From: Aquisalinus luteolus
GTDB taxonomy: Bacteria > Pseudomonadota > Alphaproteobacteria > Caulobacterales > Parvularculaceae
Length of the DNA: 64,000 nucleotides
NCBI RefSeq assembly: GCF_009712425.2
Contig: NZ_VCJR02000001.1
Span: forward strand, 62,001-126,000
Direction: 5' to 3'
Translations under genes and position numbers: made by a program
Shown here: positions 52,301 to 61,165 of the stretch, piece by piece
Layout: each line of letters starts with the position of its first letter
How positions within the stretch are numbered: the first letter of the stretch is position 1
Notes under the pieces: model-generated
What the model was told of the DNA's origin: nothing
Seen by the model: only the letters and a program-made list of their open reading frames with translations
Database searches by the model: none

Positions 52301-54115
52301 ATGCTCAAGGTGTCTTTAGATCCTTCCAGACGTGATCTCTTTGTTGCGGGTGCTGGCCTTGCTGCCGGTTCCGCAACCGGAGGTTTCGCATCACCCGAGC
52401 CTGTCATGATCCATGTCAGAAACGAGGGCGGCGGGTCGTTCCTGCCCTCTCTCACGAGAGAGCTTGAAGCGGTTCCGCTTGATCGACCGGTCGTCATCGA
52501 TTTCGAGCCAGGCGAATATGTCGTAGACGCAACTGGAACCTCGTCCCGATATCTTCACGTCAGCAATAATGATGATGGAGAGAAATCCATCGCTCTGCTG
52601 ATAGAGGGAAGGCGCAACTTACTCATCAAGGGAAACAACGCCTCATGGCGGATGAGCGGTCAGGTTGTGCCGCTTGTCATCTTGAATTCAGAGAATGTAA
52701 CTGTTGAGGATCTGACGATCTTCTGGGACCGGCCTTTCCATTGCGAAGGAGACGTAATTGATGTCGGCGAGTGGGGGTGTACGCTCTCCATTCCGCAGGA
52801 GTTCGACTACGAGGTGCGCGAAGGTAAATTTCATTTCCTCAATGAGGATACGCCCTCGAATATTGTCAAGAACATGCTCGAATATGATGCCGAGCGCCGA
52901 GAAACAAGATTTCAGGTCTGGGATAATTTCCTGAGAGGCTACAGCCCCTCAGGGGAAATGATATCGCGGCCATATCAAGTTACGGCCTTGAGTAGCCGTC
53001 GTGTGCGTTTTGAGATGGATTTCAAATCCACCCCTCTGCAGGGGAACCGCATGCTGATCATGCCTGCTTCACGCAATATACCAGCGATTGTAATTCAACA
53101 CAGCCGTAGTGTCTCTTTGAATAATACCTCCATATATTCGGCTGGTGCGATGGGTGTCATCGCGCAGGTCTCGCACGATCTTGATCTGCGAGGGCTGAAG
53201 ATAATTCCGCGTTCGGAAAAATATTATGTTTCGACGGGTGTCGACGCTACGCATTTTGTAAATTGCAGTGGGGCTATATCCTTCAAGGATTGCGAGTTTT
53301 CCAATCATATTGACGATGCTATCAACGTACATGGGATTTACTTGCGGATTGCAGATGTGCGCAGTGATGGCACTTTGCGCTTGGAGCACATGCATTTTCA
53401 GCAGCAGGGCGTGGACATGCTGCGGCCAGACGATATCATCTCTATCGATGACCAGTACTCACTAAATCCAAAGGAAATAGGGCAGGTCGCTTCTCTGGAA
53501 CGAATTGATGCGCGCTTCCTGGAGGTGAAGACCTATGGCCTGCAAGGTAACAAGGTTTCGGTTGGCGATGTCGTCAATAATCTCAGCCTTCAGCCTGATA
53601 TGAAGGTTAACCGTATCCGTACAGGGAGGAACCGGGCGCGCGGTATTCTCGTCAGTACGGCAGGGGACGCAGTCATCAAGAACAGCTATTTCCACACACC
53701 TGGGACTGCCATACGTATCTCTGGCGGCATCGATAAATGGTATGAGTCCGGCCCTGTGCGCCGGGTCAGCATGACGTCCAATCATTTTGATAACTGCAAG
53801 TACGGCGTATGGGGCAATGCGGTCGTCGATGCTGTTGCAGTCGATGCCTCCGAGAATAAAGACCGGTCACCTTATCATGGGCAACTGGAAATGCGTGACA
53901 ACACATTTTCGACCTTTGATGGCCTGTTGGCGGACCTTTACCGAGTCAAGGCTTTTTCCTTTGTCGGCAATATAGTCGAGAAGACAGATGCCTATCCAGC
54001 TTTCAGGGATGTGGAGCAGCCGATCCTTTCAAAGGACGTCGGTACGCAAAACCTAAGATCGAATACCGTTCGTGGCTTCGATCCCGGATACAAAGCGGCC
54101 TTGTCGAAAGTATAA
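52301..54115 (+). CDS. GH110-like alpha-1,3-galactosidase (beta-helix), Tat-type signal
   Basis: The protein of about 604 residues starts with a twin-arginine motif (SRRDLFVAGAGLAAG), so it is probably exported folded. The body is a right-handed parallel beta-helix with the GH110 blocks SAGAMGVIAQVSHDLDL, STGVDATHFVNCSGAI, FSNHIDDAINVHGIYLR and, later, INKWYESG-like SGGIDKWYESGPVRRVSM. Asp315, Asp338 and Asp339 are candidates for the catalytic acids. GH110 enzymes cut alpha-1,3-galactosyl bonds, and a marine member acts on carrageenan-type galactobiose. It lies 13 bp after the receptor and before a sulfatase. Confidence 0.85.
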   Translation: MLKVSLDPSRRDLFVAGAGLAAGSATGGFASPEPVMIHVRNEGGGSFLPSLTRELEAVPLDRPVVIDFEPGEYVVDATGTSSRYLHVSNNDDGEKSIALLIEGRRNLLIKGNNASWRMSGQVVPLVILNSENVTVEDLTIFWDRPFHCEGDVIDVGEWGCTLSIPQEFDYEVREGKFHFLNEDTPSNIVKNMLEYDAERRETRFQVWDNFLRGYSPSGEMISRPYQVTALSSRRVRFEMDFKSTPLQGNRMLIMPASRNIPAIVIQHSRSVSLNNTSIYSAGAMGVIAQVSHDLDLRGLKIIPRSEKYYVSTGVDATHFVNCSGAISFKDCEFSNHIDDAINVHGIYLRIADVRSDGTLRLEHMHFQQQGVDMLRPDDIISIDDQYSLNPKEIGQVASLERIDARFLEVKTYGLQGNKVSVGDVVNNLSLQPDMKVNRIRTGRNRARGILVSTAGDAVIKNSYFHTPGTAIRISGGIDKWYESGPVRRVSMTSNHFDNCKYGVWGNAVVDAVAVDASENKDRSPYHGQLEMRDNTFSTFDGLLADLYRVKAFSFVGNIVEKTDAYPAFRDVEQPILSKDVGTQNLRSNTVRGFDPGYKAALSKV

Positions 54116-54182
54116 GGCGTTTCAGAAAGGATGGCGGTTCGCCAAGCCTGCAAGAGAACTCAGTATAAAGGTTAGTGTTAGC

Positions 54183-55637
54183 ATGAAACTTTCAATACGA
54201 ATCCTGTCTCTTCTCAGCGCACTGTGTTTGTCGATCGCTGGTGCGAATGCATCGGATAAACCAAATATTCTATGGATATTTATCGAGGATACTTCACCCT
54301 GGATGCCTGTCTATGGCGACGACACTGTAGAGACGCCAGCCATTAGTGAAATGGCCTCGTCCGGCGTCGCCTTTACGAATGTTTTCTCTCCAAATCCCAT
54401 CTGCTCACCGACCAGGTCAGCCCTGATTACCGGTGGGCATCCGGCGGAAATCGACGTCAACAACCATCGTTCGTCGCGGGATGAGCGCGGGCGTGATGAT
54501 GTATTCCTGCCGGAAGAGTGGGCGACGTTGCCTGAGCTGATGCAGCGCGCAGGCTATGAAACGTTTAATATCGGCAAGGACGACTATAACTTTGTGTACG
54601 ATCGCAGAGATCTATACTCTCTCGGTCCGGATGGCGTTGAAGGCCATATAGGTGCGCTGGATGGGCCCGACTTTGACTGGCCCGAAGCCGTTGGCAGCAA
54701 GCCTTTTTTCGGCCAAATCCAGCTGGAAGGCGATAAGCACAAGGGGACGGCAAGGCGCACGATTTCCCCTGAGTCCGTTACGGTGCCGCCTTACTATCCA
54801 GAGACTGAAGAATTCAGGTCTCACATAGCCAGGCATTATGAGACCATCGAAATTACAGACGGCGAGGTGGGTGCGATACTTGAGAAACTCAAGAGTGCCG
54901 GGCTTGCTGACAATACGATCGTATTCGTGTTTGCCGACCACGGAATGCGAATGCTTCGTCACAAGCAATTCCTCTATGATGGCGGGGTCCATGTTCCGCT
55001 CGTCATATCCGGTGCTGTTGATAAAGAAAGGCTCTCGACCCTACGGACGCGTTCAAACGACCTCATCTCCCTTGTCGATGTCGCGGCAACGACACTGAGC
55101 ATGGCCGGCGGCAATATTCCCGAGTATTTTTACAGCGAGGACCTTTCGTCTGCCGACTATGTCGAGCGCGACCACCTTATCCTCGCCCGCGATCGTGCGG
55201 ACTACACTTTCGACTATATCAGGGGTGTGCGGACGGACCGTTTCAAGTATCTGAGGAACTATTATCCGGATCGGCCCTATCTACAGGCTCAGTACCGCGA
55301 TAACTGGCCAGCCATGAAAGAGTGGAAGGAAATGTTTGCGACCGGTGACCTGACCCGGGAGCAAGCCCTGTTCATGCAGCCTGTGCGGCCGATGGAAGAG
55401 TTGTACGACCTGCGAAATGATCCTCATGAAGTGCACAATCTGGCGGCTGACCCTGAGTATGCTGATGAACTAAAGCGGTTACGTAGTATACTGGATGCCT
55501 GGGCGGCTGCAGGCAAGGACAACTCCAGCGTGCCACCCGATACCGAAGAGGTTCAGTCAATCATCGATCGTTGGGGTGAGCGTTGTGTTTCACCAGAGTG
55601 CATATCCGTTAGAAAGATGAAGCAGGATCAGAATTAA
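54183..55637 (+). CDS. Secreted S1-family sulfatase, first of two
   Basis: The sulfatase of about 484 residues has a signal peptide (residues 1-23, ending GANA) and the N-terminal PNILWIFIEDTSPWMPVYG. The usual metal-binding Asp-Asp reads Glu-Asp. The formylglycine site is CSPTR in NPICSPTRSALITGG, where Cys is oxidised by a maturase not found in this window. A later FADHGMRMLRHKQFLYDGG supplies Asp/His ligands. It removes sulfate esters, probably from the galactan. I start at ATG 54183, after AAGG; a frame opening at 54072 overlaps the galactosidase. Confidence 0.93.
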   Translation: MKLSIRILSLLSALCLSIAGANASDKPNILWIFIEDTSPWMPVYGDDTVETPAISEMASSGVAFTNVFSPNPICSPTRSALITGGHPAEIDVNNHRSSRDERGRDDVFLPEEWATLPELMQRAGYETFNIGKDDYNFVYDRRDLYSLGPDGVEGHIGALDGPDFDWPEAVGSKPFFGQIQLEGDKHKGTARRTISPESVTVPPYYPETEEFRSHIARHYETIEITDGEVGAILEKLKSAGLADNTIVFVFADHGMRMLRHKQFLYDGGVHVPLVISGAVDKERLSTLRTRSNDLISLVDVAATTLSMAGGNIPEYFYSEDLSSADYVERDHLILARDRADYTFDYIRGVRTDRFKYLRNYYPDRPYLQAQYRDNWPAMKEWKEMFATGDLTREQALFMQPVRPMEELYDLRNDPHEVHNLAADPEYADELKRLRSILDAWAAAGKDNSSVPPDTEEVQSIIDRWGERCVSPECISVRKMKQDQN

Positions 55638-55736
55638 TTCTATTATCCGGCATGATGCGCGAGTTACTGAATTTCTATCAGCATGCAGAGGCGGGCTCAT
55701 AAGGCTTGGACAATAAATAAAAGGGATGGATAAAAT

Positions 55737-57329
55737 ATGACAAACGATTTAATTGGAAGCAGGAATAGATCCTTGATGGCGTCCGCTGCGGTTAGTGTGC
55801 TGCTATTGTCTGCTCAGCCTGCCGCAGCTATGCTCGAATCCGATTTTGATCCGTACAGAACCAGTTGCACGTACGATACGTCGAATGTGGTCACATACAA
55901 TATTGCTGATGATTTCGGAAGCGGTAACGTCAATCGCAGTGCAATCATCAGTGCAATCAATGCAGCCGAGGATTATTGGGACACGACCGATCCCGACGCC
56001 AATATAGTCCTCGAAATTGATGCTGGCACCTGGGATATAGCAGGCAGCCCCGCGATCCGGTTGATCGGCTTGAACAGCACACGCCAGAATGATGATGGTT
56101 GGCTGATCTTCAAAGGTCAGAGCATGGCTCTCACAACACTCAATTTTACGGATATAGAGGCGAGAGGGTTCTTTGGCAGAAATGCCTATCGCGTTCATTT
56201 CTGTAATTTTCATATTACCAGAGATCAGGAAACGGTATCGCAAGGGGAGATCGTCGGATACCTGCAAGGGGCTTCATGGTCAGCCGATCCGGATCCGGAT
56301 GTGTACGGTGATGAAACACTGGATAATCCCGGGACGTTTGATACGAGTGGAACAACTTCGGAATTTCCGGTGGTGGAACTGCATTCTGGTTTCCCAACCA
56401 TTGCAGACATTTACAATGATGACTTCGGCCAGGGGCGTTACACCAAGCGCTGGCGTTATAATGCCAATGGCGAGCCGTACCGTGTTCAGGATGACCAGCA
56501 AGCCCCGTGGGAGCAGTATGCCGATTACGGTAGCGGGCGCTGGGTTCTGGGTATGTATAATGATCCAGGTTATGAGATAGGCGATACGATTGCCATCAAG
56601 TCGAAGCTCGCCGGTGAGCCCTTTTTCTTCAATCAGGGCGATTCCATCACTGTAGAGAATATTCGAGTCACGCGCGCCAGCCGTATGTTGTTCCGCGGCG
56701 GAGTGGATAATATTACCTTCCGCAACGTGTCAATCGAGCGGCAAGCCAGTGTCGGAGGCCGGATACCATTTCTCTCTACCGCCGAAGGGGGGCCACAGAT
56801 GGGCCAGCCCGATGAAGGTCCTTTGACGAATATCGTGGTCGAAGACATGCAGGCGTTCGGTACCGGAGACGACCCTCTTGCTGCGTTCGATGTAACCGGC
56901 CTTTTTGTTACATCTTCGACTTTCAGCGATTCATTCGCTCGCGGTATCTTGCTGGATGACACATCGACCACTCCTTGTATAACAGATACATTGGTGGAGC
57001 GGGCACCCATAGCGCCAGAAAATCCCTCTTATGCCTGGGGGTGTCAAAGCGACAGCACGCCACCCTCTGCTGTAACCTTCCTGACAGCAAGTGCGGCAAC
57101 TGCCGGAGTTGATTTAAGCTGGACAGATACTCCGCCGATGGATTTTGACGGATATGTCATTACCCGAACCGAGGCGGGAGGCAGTCCGTACGAGATTGCC
57201 AATGGCGTGTCCGGAACATCCTATACGGATATTTCAGCAGAAGCAGGTGTTCAGTACACATATGAAATTGAAGCCTTTGATACATCCAGAAACCGCTCCT
57301 CCGCAGCGAGCGTAACGATAACTCCCTAA
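55737..57329 (+). CDS. Secreted beta-helix protein with C-terminal FN3 domain
   Basis: I cannot assign this 530-residue protein to a known enzyme family. A signal peptide (about residues 1-31, ending AAAM) precedes a beta-rich region with repeated turns such as ITVENIRVTRASRMLFRGGV and ITFRNVSIERQASVG, which is the pattern of a right-handed parallel beta-helix. A fibronectin type III domain (about residues 443-530: AGVDLSWTDTPPMDFDGYVI) ends the chain. Acidic and aromatic residues line the likely groove. Placed between two sulfatases, it may be a depolymerase for the same galactan. Confidence 0.8.
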   Translation: MTNDLIGSRNRSLMASAAVSVLLLSAQPAAAMLESDFDPYRTSCTYDTSNVVTYNIADDFGSGNVNRSAIISAINAAEDYWDTTDPDANIVLEIDAGTWDIAGSPAIRLIGLNSTRQNDDGWLIFKGQSMALTTLNFTDIEARGFFGRNAYRVHFCNFHITRDQETVSQGEIVGYLQGASWSADPDPDVYGDETLDNPGTFDTSGTTSEFPVVELHSGFPTIADIYNDDFGQGRYTKRWRYNANGEPYRVQDDQQAPWEQYADYGSGRWVLGMYNDPGYEIGDTIAIKSKLAGEPFFFNQGDSITVENIRVTRASRMLFRGGVDNITFRNVSIERQASVGGRIPFLSTAEGGPQMGQPDEGPLTNIVVEDMQAFGTGDDPLAAFDVTGLFVTSSTFSDSFARGILLDDTSTTPCITDTLVERAPIAPENPSYAWGCQSDSTPPSAVTFLTASAATAGVDLSWTDTPPMDFDGYVITRTEAGGSPYEIANGVSGTSYTDISAEAGVQYTYEIEAFDTSRNRSSAASVTITP

Positions 57330-57401
57330 CATTTTGCTGGATGCGGATGTCCGGGCTTGCTGGAAAGTCCCTAAAGTCAGAAGTCAGCGAGGATATGAAC
57401 T

Positions 57402-58832
57402 GTGATCACGGCTGTAAGAAATATTCTCCTGTCACTCATGGTTGCTTTTCCGATCCACGGGGCCACTGCGATGGAGAGTAATCCGTCCGGGCCAAATATA
57501 GTTCTTATCTTTGTCGATGATCTGGCGTGGGTCGATGTCGGCTTTCATGGGGGAGCTGTCCCAACCCCCAACATAGACCGTTTGCGCCATGCCGGAATAA
57601 GTTTCGAAAGGGCTTATGCCAATTCACCAACGTGCAGCCCCAGTCGCGCGGGCCTGATCACCGGGCGCCATCCGGCCGCCTTAGGTTTCTTTCGTCACAT
57701 AGGTTCCGGGGAGAATACCGGTATCGACAAGTTCGGGCGTACGGAACAATCGCATGCAATGCTTGAAGCGGACCCTGCACAGGCACCATCTCGCAATTGG
57801 CTTCCGCTAGAAGAGGTGACGCTGGCAGAGCGCCTCAAGGAGAGGGGCTATGCTACAGGCTTTGTCGGAAAGTGGCATCTGGGACATGAACCATACCATC
57901 CCGTAAATCAGGGCTTTGACGTGCAGTTCGGTGTCACCAATGCGGGGCATCCCAAATCCTATTACCCGCCTTACTTCTCCAACAGTGACGTGTACGCAGA
58001 TGCTGATAACGATTATTATCTTACAGATCGCATCGCTGATGATGCCGCAGCGTTGTTGAATGATTTTCTGAAAGGCGATGATACCCCCTTCTTCCTGTCT
58101 CTTTGGTTCTACGGTGTGCACACGCCTCTGGAGGGCAAGCAGGAGCGCGTCGAGTTTTATATCGATCAAGGAGTCGCCGAAGAAAGAGCAAACCTTCATG
58201 CGATGATAGAGTCCATGGATCAGGCGATCGGCAGGGTGATCGACATGATAGAAGAGGGTAATAAGCTGGATGACACCCTGATTATTTTTGCATCCGATCA
58301 GGGTGGCTTCCTTGAAACGCCCCCCTTACGTGGCCGCAAGGGGGGCGGTGAAGCGTTGTATGAGGGGGGCTCGAGAGTGCCTCTGGTATTTCATTACCCC
58401 AAACGAATTCCTGCGGGCATATCAAGGGTGCAGCCAGTATCTCTTATAGACATCGTTCCGACAGTCATGGACTTGGTTACAGGAGAGGTGCCCAAAGAGC
58501 TTCACGGTGAGAGCCTTGTGTCCTCGTTCATGAAGGTTCCTGACCAAGAAGGCGAAGTTATTCTGTATCGTCATTACGAGGACAAATTCGGTGCCTTGAT
58601 AACTCCTCGTTGGAAATTCATCGCCAGTCTAGCCGGGCAGAATGAGCTTTACGATCTCAGTTCCGATGCCGGAGAGGCGAACAATCTTATCAAGGATTAT
58701 CCTGAAATCGGGATGTGTATGGAGCGCAGGTTCCGCGAATGGGTCCAATCAAACGCTGCCTTCGATCCCTATCAACATGGCGCGCAGTCCGGCGAGCCGG
58801 GCAATGGAGGAAATGAGTGCATCAAAAACTGA
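57402..58832 (+). CDS. Secreted S1-family sulfatase, second of two
   Basis: The 476-residue enzyme has a signal peptide, PNIVLIFVDDLAWVDVGFHG with the normal Asp-Asp pair, the formylglycine motif CSPSR in NSPTCSPSRAGLITGRHPAA, and GFVGKWHLGHEPYHPVNQGF with the Lys/His substrate residues. FASDQGGFLETPPL gives the late metal ligands. It differs clearly from the first sulfatase, so the two probably remove sulfates at different positions. Translation starts at GTG 57402, preceded by GCGAGG. Its end overlaps the next gene by 16 bp. Confidence 0.94.
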   Translation: MITAVRNILLSLMVAFPIHGATAMESNPSGPNIVLIFVDDLAWVDVGFHGGAVPTPNIDRLRHAGISFERAYANSPTCSPSRAGLITGRHPAALGFFRHIGSGENTGIDKFGRTEQSHAMLEADPAQAPSRNWLPLEEVTLAERLKERGYATGFVGKWHLGHEPYHPVNQGFDVQFGVTNAGHPKSYYPPYFSNSDVYADADNDYYLTDRIADDAAALLNDFLKGDDTPFFLSLWFYGVHTPLEGKQERVEFYIDQGVAEERANLHAMIESMDQAIGRVIDMIEEGNKLDDTLIIFASDQGGFLETPPLRGRKGGGEALYEGGSRVPLVFHYPKRIPAGISRVQPVSLIDIVPTVMDLVTGEVPKELHGESLVSSFMKVPDQEGEVILYRHYEDKFGALITPRWKFIASLAGQNELYDLSSDAGEANNLIKDYPEIGMCMERRFREWVQSNAAFDPYQHGAQSGEPGNGGNECIKN

Positions 58833-60844
58833 ATACTGAAAACCGAGTGGAAATTCCTGCACGGCACGCAATGAAGTCTCTGCTTTGTCTTTCGCTCGGC
58901 CTTATGTTCGTTATAGCTGGCAGCTTCTCGACGGCTGCGGCTCAGGATGTAGCCTTCGATGCATACTTTTCCGATGGCATGGTTTTGCAAAGGGGCAAGG
59001 CCAACACGATTACCGGTGTAGCTCCCCCGGGAACTGATATTACAGTAACTTTGGCCGCCAAATCGCAAAGAACGCAAGCGTCAGAGTCGGGGCGTTGGCA
59101 GACAACCTTTCCGCCAATGGGGCCGGATGGTGTGCATACTTTGACGGTTCAGGCGGCGGATGCAGAAGGTGTCACGGTGCGCAATGTCGAGTTCGGTGAC
59201 GTCTGGCTCTGTTCAGGTCAATCCAACATGGTTTGGCCGGTACAGTCTTCTGCCACGCGGGACAAGGAATACAGCGCTGCAGAGGAAACGAATATCCGTA
59301 TAATGCAGATCGACCTTGACCCCCGTGGTTCGGAGTCATCCATCGTACCAGTTGGCAAACCCTGGAGCGTTCCCGACGAGCGGAGTCTCGCCAGTTTCTC
59401 GGCATCCTGTTGGGCATTCGGTAAATATCTGGATCAGAATGTCGATGGTCCCATCGGGTTGGTTCAGGCGGCGCTCGGAGCTACCAGGATTGAAGAGTGG
59501 TTAAGCGCGGATGCACTGAAGCGAGTTGGTGGCATGGATGAGGAGCTTTCGGTGCTTGCATCGTATTCGAGCGCTCCGGAGCAGGCGCTGAGGGCATTTA
59601 CGGAGAATGCCTTGAAGGGGGCGGCGGCCTACGATGAGGGACTGATCAATACCCATTGGTATGCGGAAGGGTTTGATGATACGCGATGGGAAAAGATCAA
59701 GCTACCCACAACCTGGATAGGCTCACCGCGCTCGGGTGCCCCAGCCAACGAGTATATCGGCGTAACGTGGTTTCGGCGCAGTTTCGACATGCCCGCCCTG
59801 AGCGATGACGCCAAGATTTATCTGGAATTGGGTTCCATCGACAAGCAAGGCGCTGTGTGGATTAATGGGGAGCTTGTTGGTAGTAGATATTCCGGAGCGG
59901 TGCCTTTCAGGGTGGAGGTTCCCGGTAATCTTTTGCGTGATGGGGCTAACCAAATTACCGTTCGTGTTGCTGATGATGCTGGACGGTCGGGCTTTCCAGG
60001 CGCCGGGCAGGCTTTCGGTATCGAAGTCGACGGGCAGCTTTCTAGCCTTGCAGGCTTCTGGCGTTATCGTATCGGGGCGGACCGGCGCGCTATGGGGGAA
60101 CTGGACAATCCCCCTTGGGCACCGCGCAGCGGAATACAGATACTTTGGAATGGCATGATCGCTCCGCTTACGGACAAGGGTATCAAGGGCGTTGCCTGGT
60201 ATCAGGGAGAGAGTAATTCTCGCTCGCCGGAAAGTTACAATAGTCTTCTCGCTGCGCTCGTCGATAGCTGGAGAGGCCGGTTTGATAGTCAGGACATGCC
60301 AGTCATCATCGCCCAATTGCCTGTTTATGGAGGCCTCGTTGACAGGTCCGGGGATAGTGGCTGGGCTGACATACGTGAAGCGCAGCGTCAGGTCTATCTG
60401 AACAGAGATAATGTTGGCCTTGCTGTGTTGCTTGATCTGGGAGTTCGCACGGAAATACATCCGGCTCATAAGGAGGAAGTTGGACTCAGGCTGGGGCGAG
60501 AAGCGCTGCGTATCGCATACGGGGGAGATATTCAGCCACCTGCCATGCCCGTTGGTGGGCAGCGCGACGGCGGTGCCCTGCTAATCCGGTTTGGTCCCGG
60601 GGAAAGGCAACTGCGGGCCATCGGTGGAAACGCGCTTATCGGATTCGAGACATGTAATGCGCAATGGCAGTGCCGCTATGCAAGGGCGGTCTTGCTGGGG
60701 GATGGAGCTACGGTGCGTGTGGCGGGCCTGCGTGAAGAGGATGTCTACCTGCGCTATGGATGGTCCGCCTCTCCCCTGACAAATCTTTATGAGGAAGAGG
60801 ACATACCTGTCTCGCCATTCCGCTTCGCCATGCCGGACGAGTAA
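58817..60844 (+). CDS. Sialate O-acetylesterase-like carbohydrate esterase
   Basis: The 675-residue protein belongs to the SASA group. The nucleophile Ser136 is in DVWLCSGQSNMVWPVQ, the catalytic His lies in RTEIHPAHKEEVGLRLG, and a jelly-roll insertion (about residues 300-395, YIGVTWFRRSFDMPALS) resembles a sugar-binding domain. A signal peptide follows a short N-terminal extension. GTG 58817 has GGAGG ahead and overlaps the sulfatase. Met 58871 would give a more typical signal start. It probably removes acetyl groups from sugars of the galactan. Confidence 0.88.
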   Translation: MHQKLNTENRVEIPARHAMKSLLCLSLGLMFVIAGSFSTAAAQDVAFDAYFSDGMVLQRGKANTITGVAPPGTDITVTLAAKSQRTQASESGRWQTTFPPMGPDGVHTLTVQAADAEGVTVRNVEFGDVWLCSGQSNMVWPVQSSATRDKEYSAAEETNIRIMQIDLDPRGSESSIVPVGKPWSVPDERSLASFSASCWAFGKYLDQNVDGPIGLVQAALGATRIEEWLSADALKRVGGMDEELSVLASYSSAPEQALRAFTENALKGAAAYDEGLINTHWYAEGFDDTRWEKIKLPTTWIGSPRSGAPANEYIGVTWFRRSFDMPALSDDAKIYLELGSIDKQGAVWINGELVGSRYSGAVPFRVEVPGNLLRDGANQITVRVADDAGRSGFPGAGQAFGIEVDGQLSSLAGFWRYRIGADRRAMGELDNPPWAPRSGIQILWNGMIAPLTDKGIKGVAWYQGESNSRSPESYNSLLAALVDSWRGRFDSQDMPVIIAQLPVYGGLVDRSGDSGWADIREAQRQVYLNRDNVGLAVLLDLGVRTEIHPAHKEEVGLRLGREALRIAYGGDIQPPAMPVGGQRDGGALLIRFGPGERQLRAIGGNALIGFETCNAQWQCRYARAVLLGDGATVRVAGLREEDVYLRYGWSASPLTNLYEEEDIPVSPFRFAMPDE

Positions 60845-60900
60845 GTCTGCTTTGAAGTCCAAGTCTATTCTTAAATCAATCTGCGCGACATTCAGACCGT

Positions 60901-61009
60901 GCAACAAGTTGTTCCATTCCCCTTTTTTGTATGATGCTGGAAAATAAACTTGAGATAGAATGGGCGTCGTGATAATTATCTGAAAGGCAACAAGTTGCGC
61001 ATATAATGG
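60901..61009. promoter_or_regulatory. Symporter promoter with two operator sites
   Basis: GCAACAAGTTGT at 60901-60912 and the perfect-armed GCAACAAGTTGC at 60987-60998 precede the symporter gene. A consensus TATAAT lies at 61002-61007, three bases after the second site, so a bound repressor would cover the space between -35 and -10. The two sites are about 86 bp apart (roughly eight helical turns), a distance that would allow looping. Confidence 0.6.
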
Positions 61010-61068
61010 TTTGATGACCTTTGGCGTACATGTTCCCTCAGGAATGTTTCCATGTTCCCACCTCCCTT

Positions 61069-61097
61069 CCTCGGGCTTCGGCCCGAGGACTCTTTTT
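61069..61097 (+). terminator. UUCG-loop terminator-like hairpin in the symporter leader
   Basis: CCTCGGGC and GCCCGAGG pair perfectly around a TTCG tetraloop at 61069-61088, followed by ACTCTTTTT. It has the form of an intrinsic terminator, but lies after the proposed promoter and 69 bp before the symporter start. It could therefore be a conditional attenuator or a terminator of the upstream operon. Confidence 0.8.
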
Positions 61098-61165
61098 GAG
61101 TGGTGCCGGCATCTCCTGAGGCAACCAGAAAATAAATGCCTGTTGAGTGCGACAGGGAGGCATAA

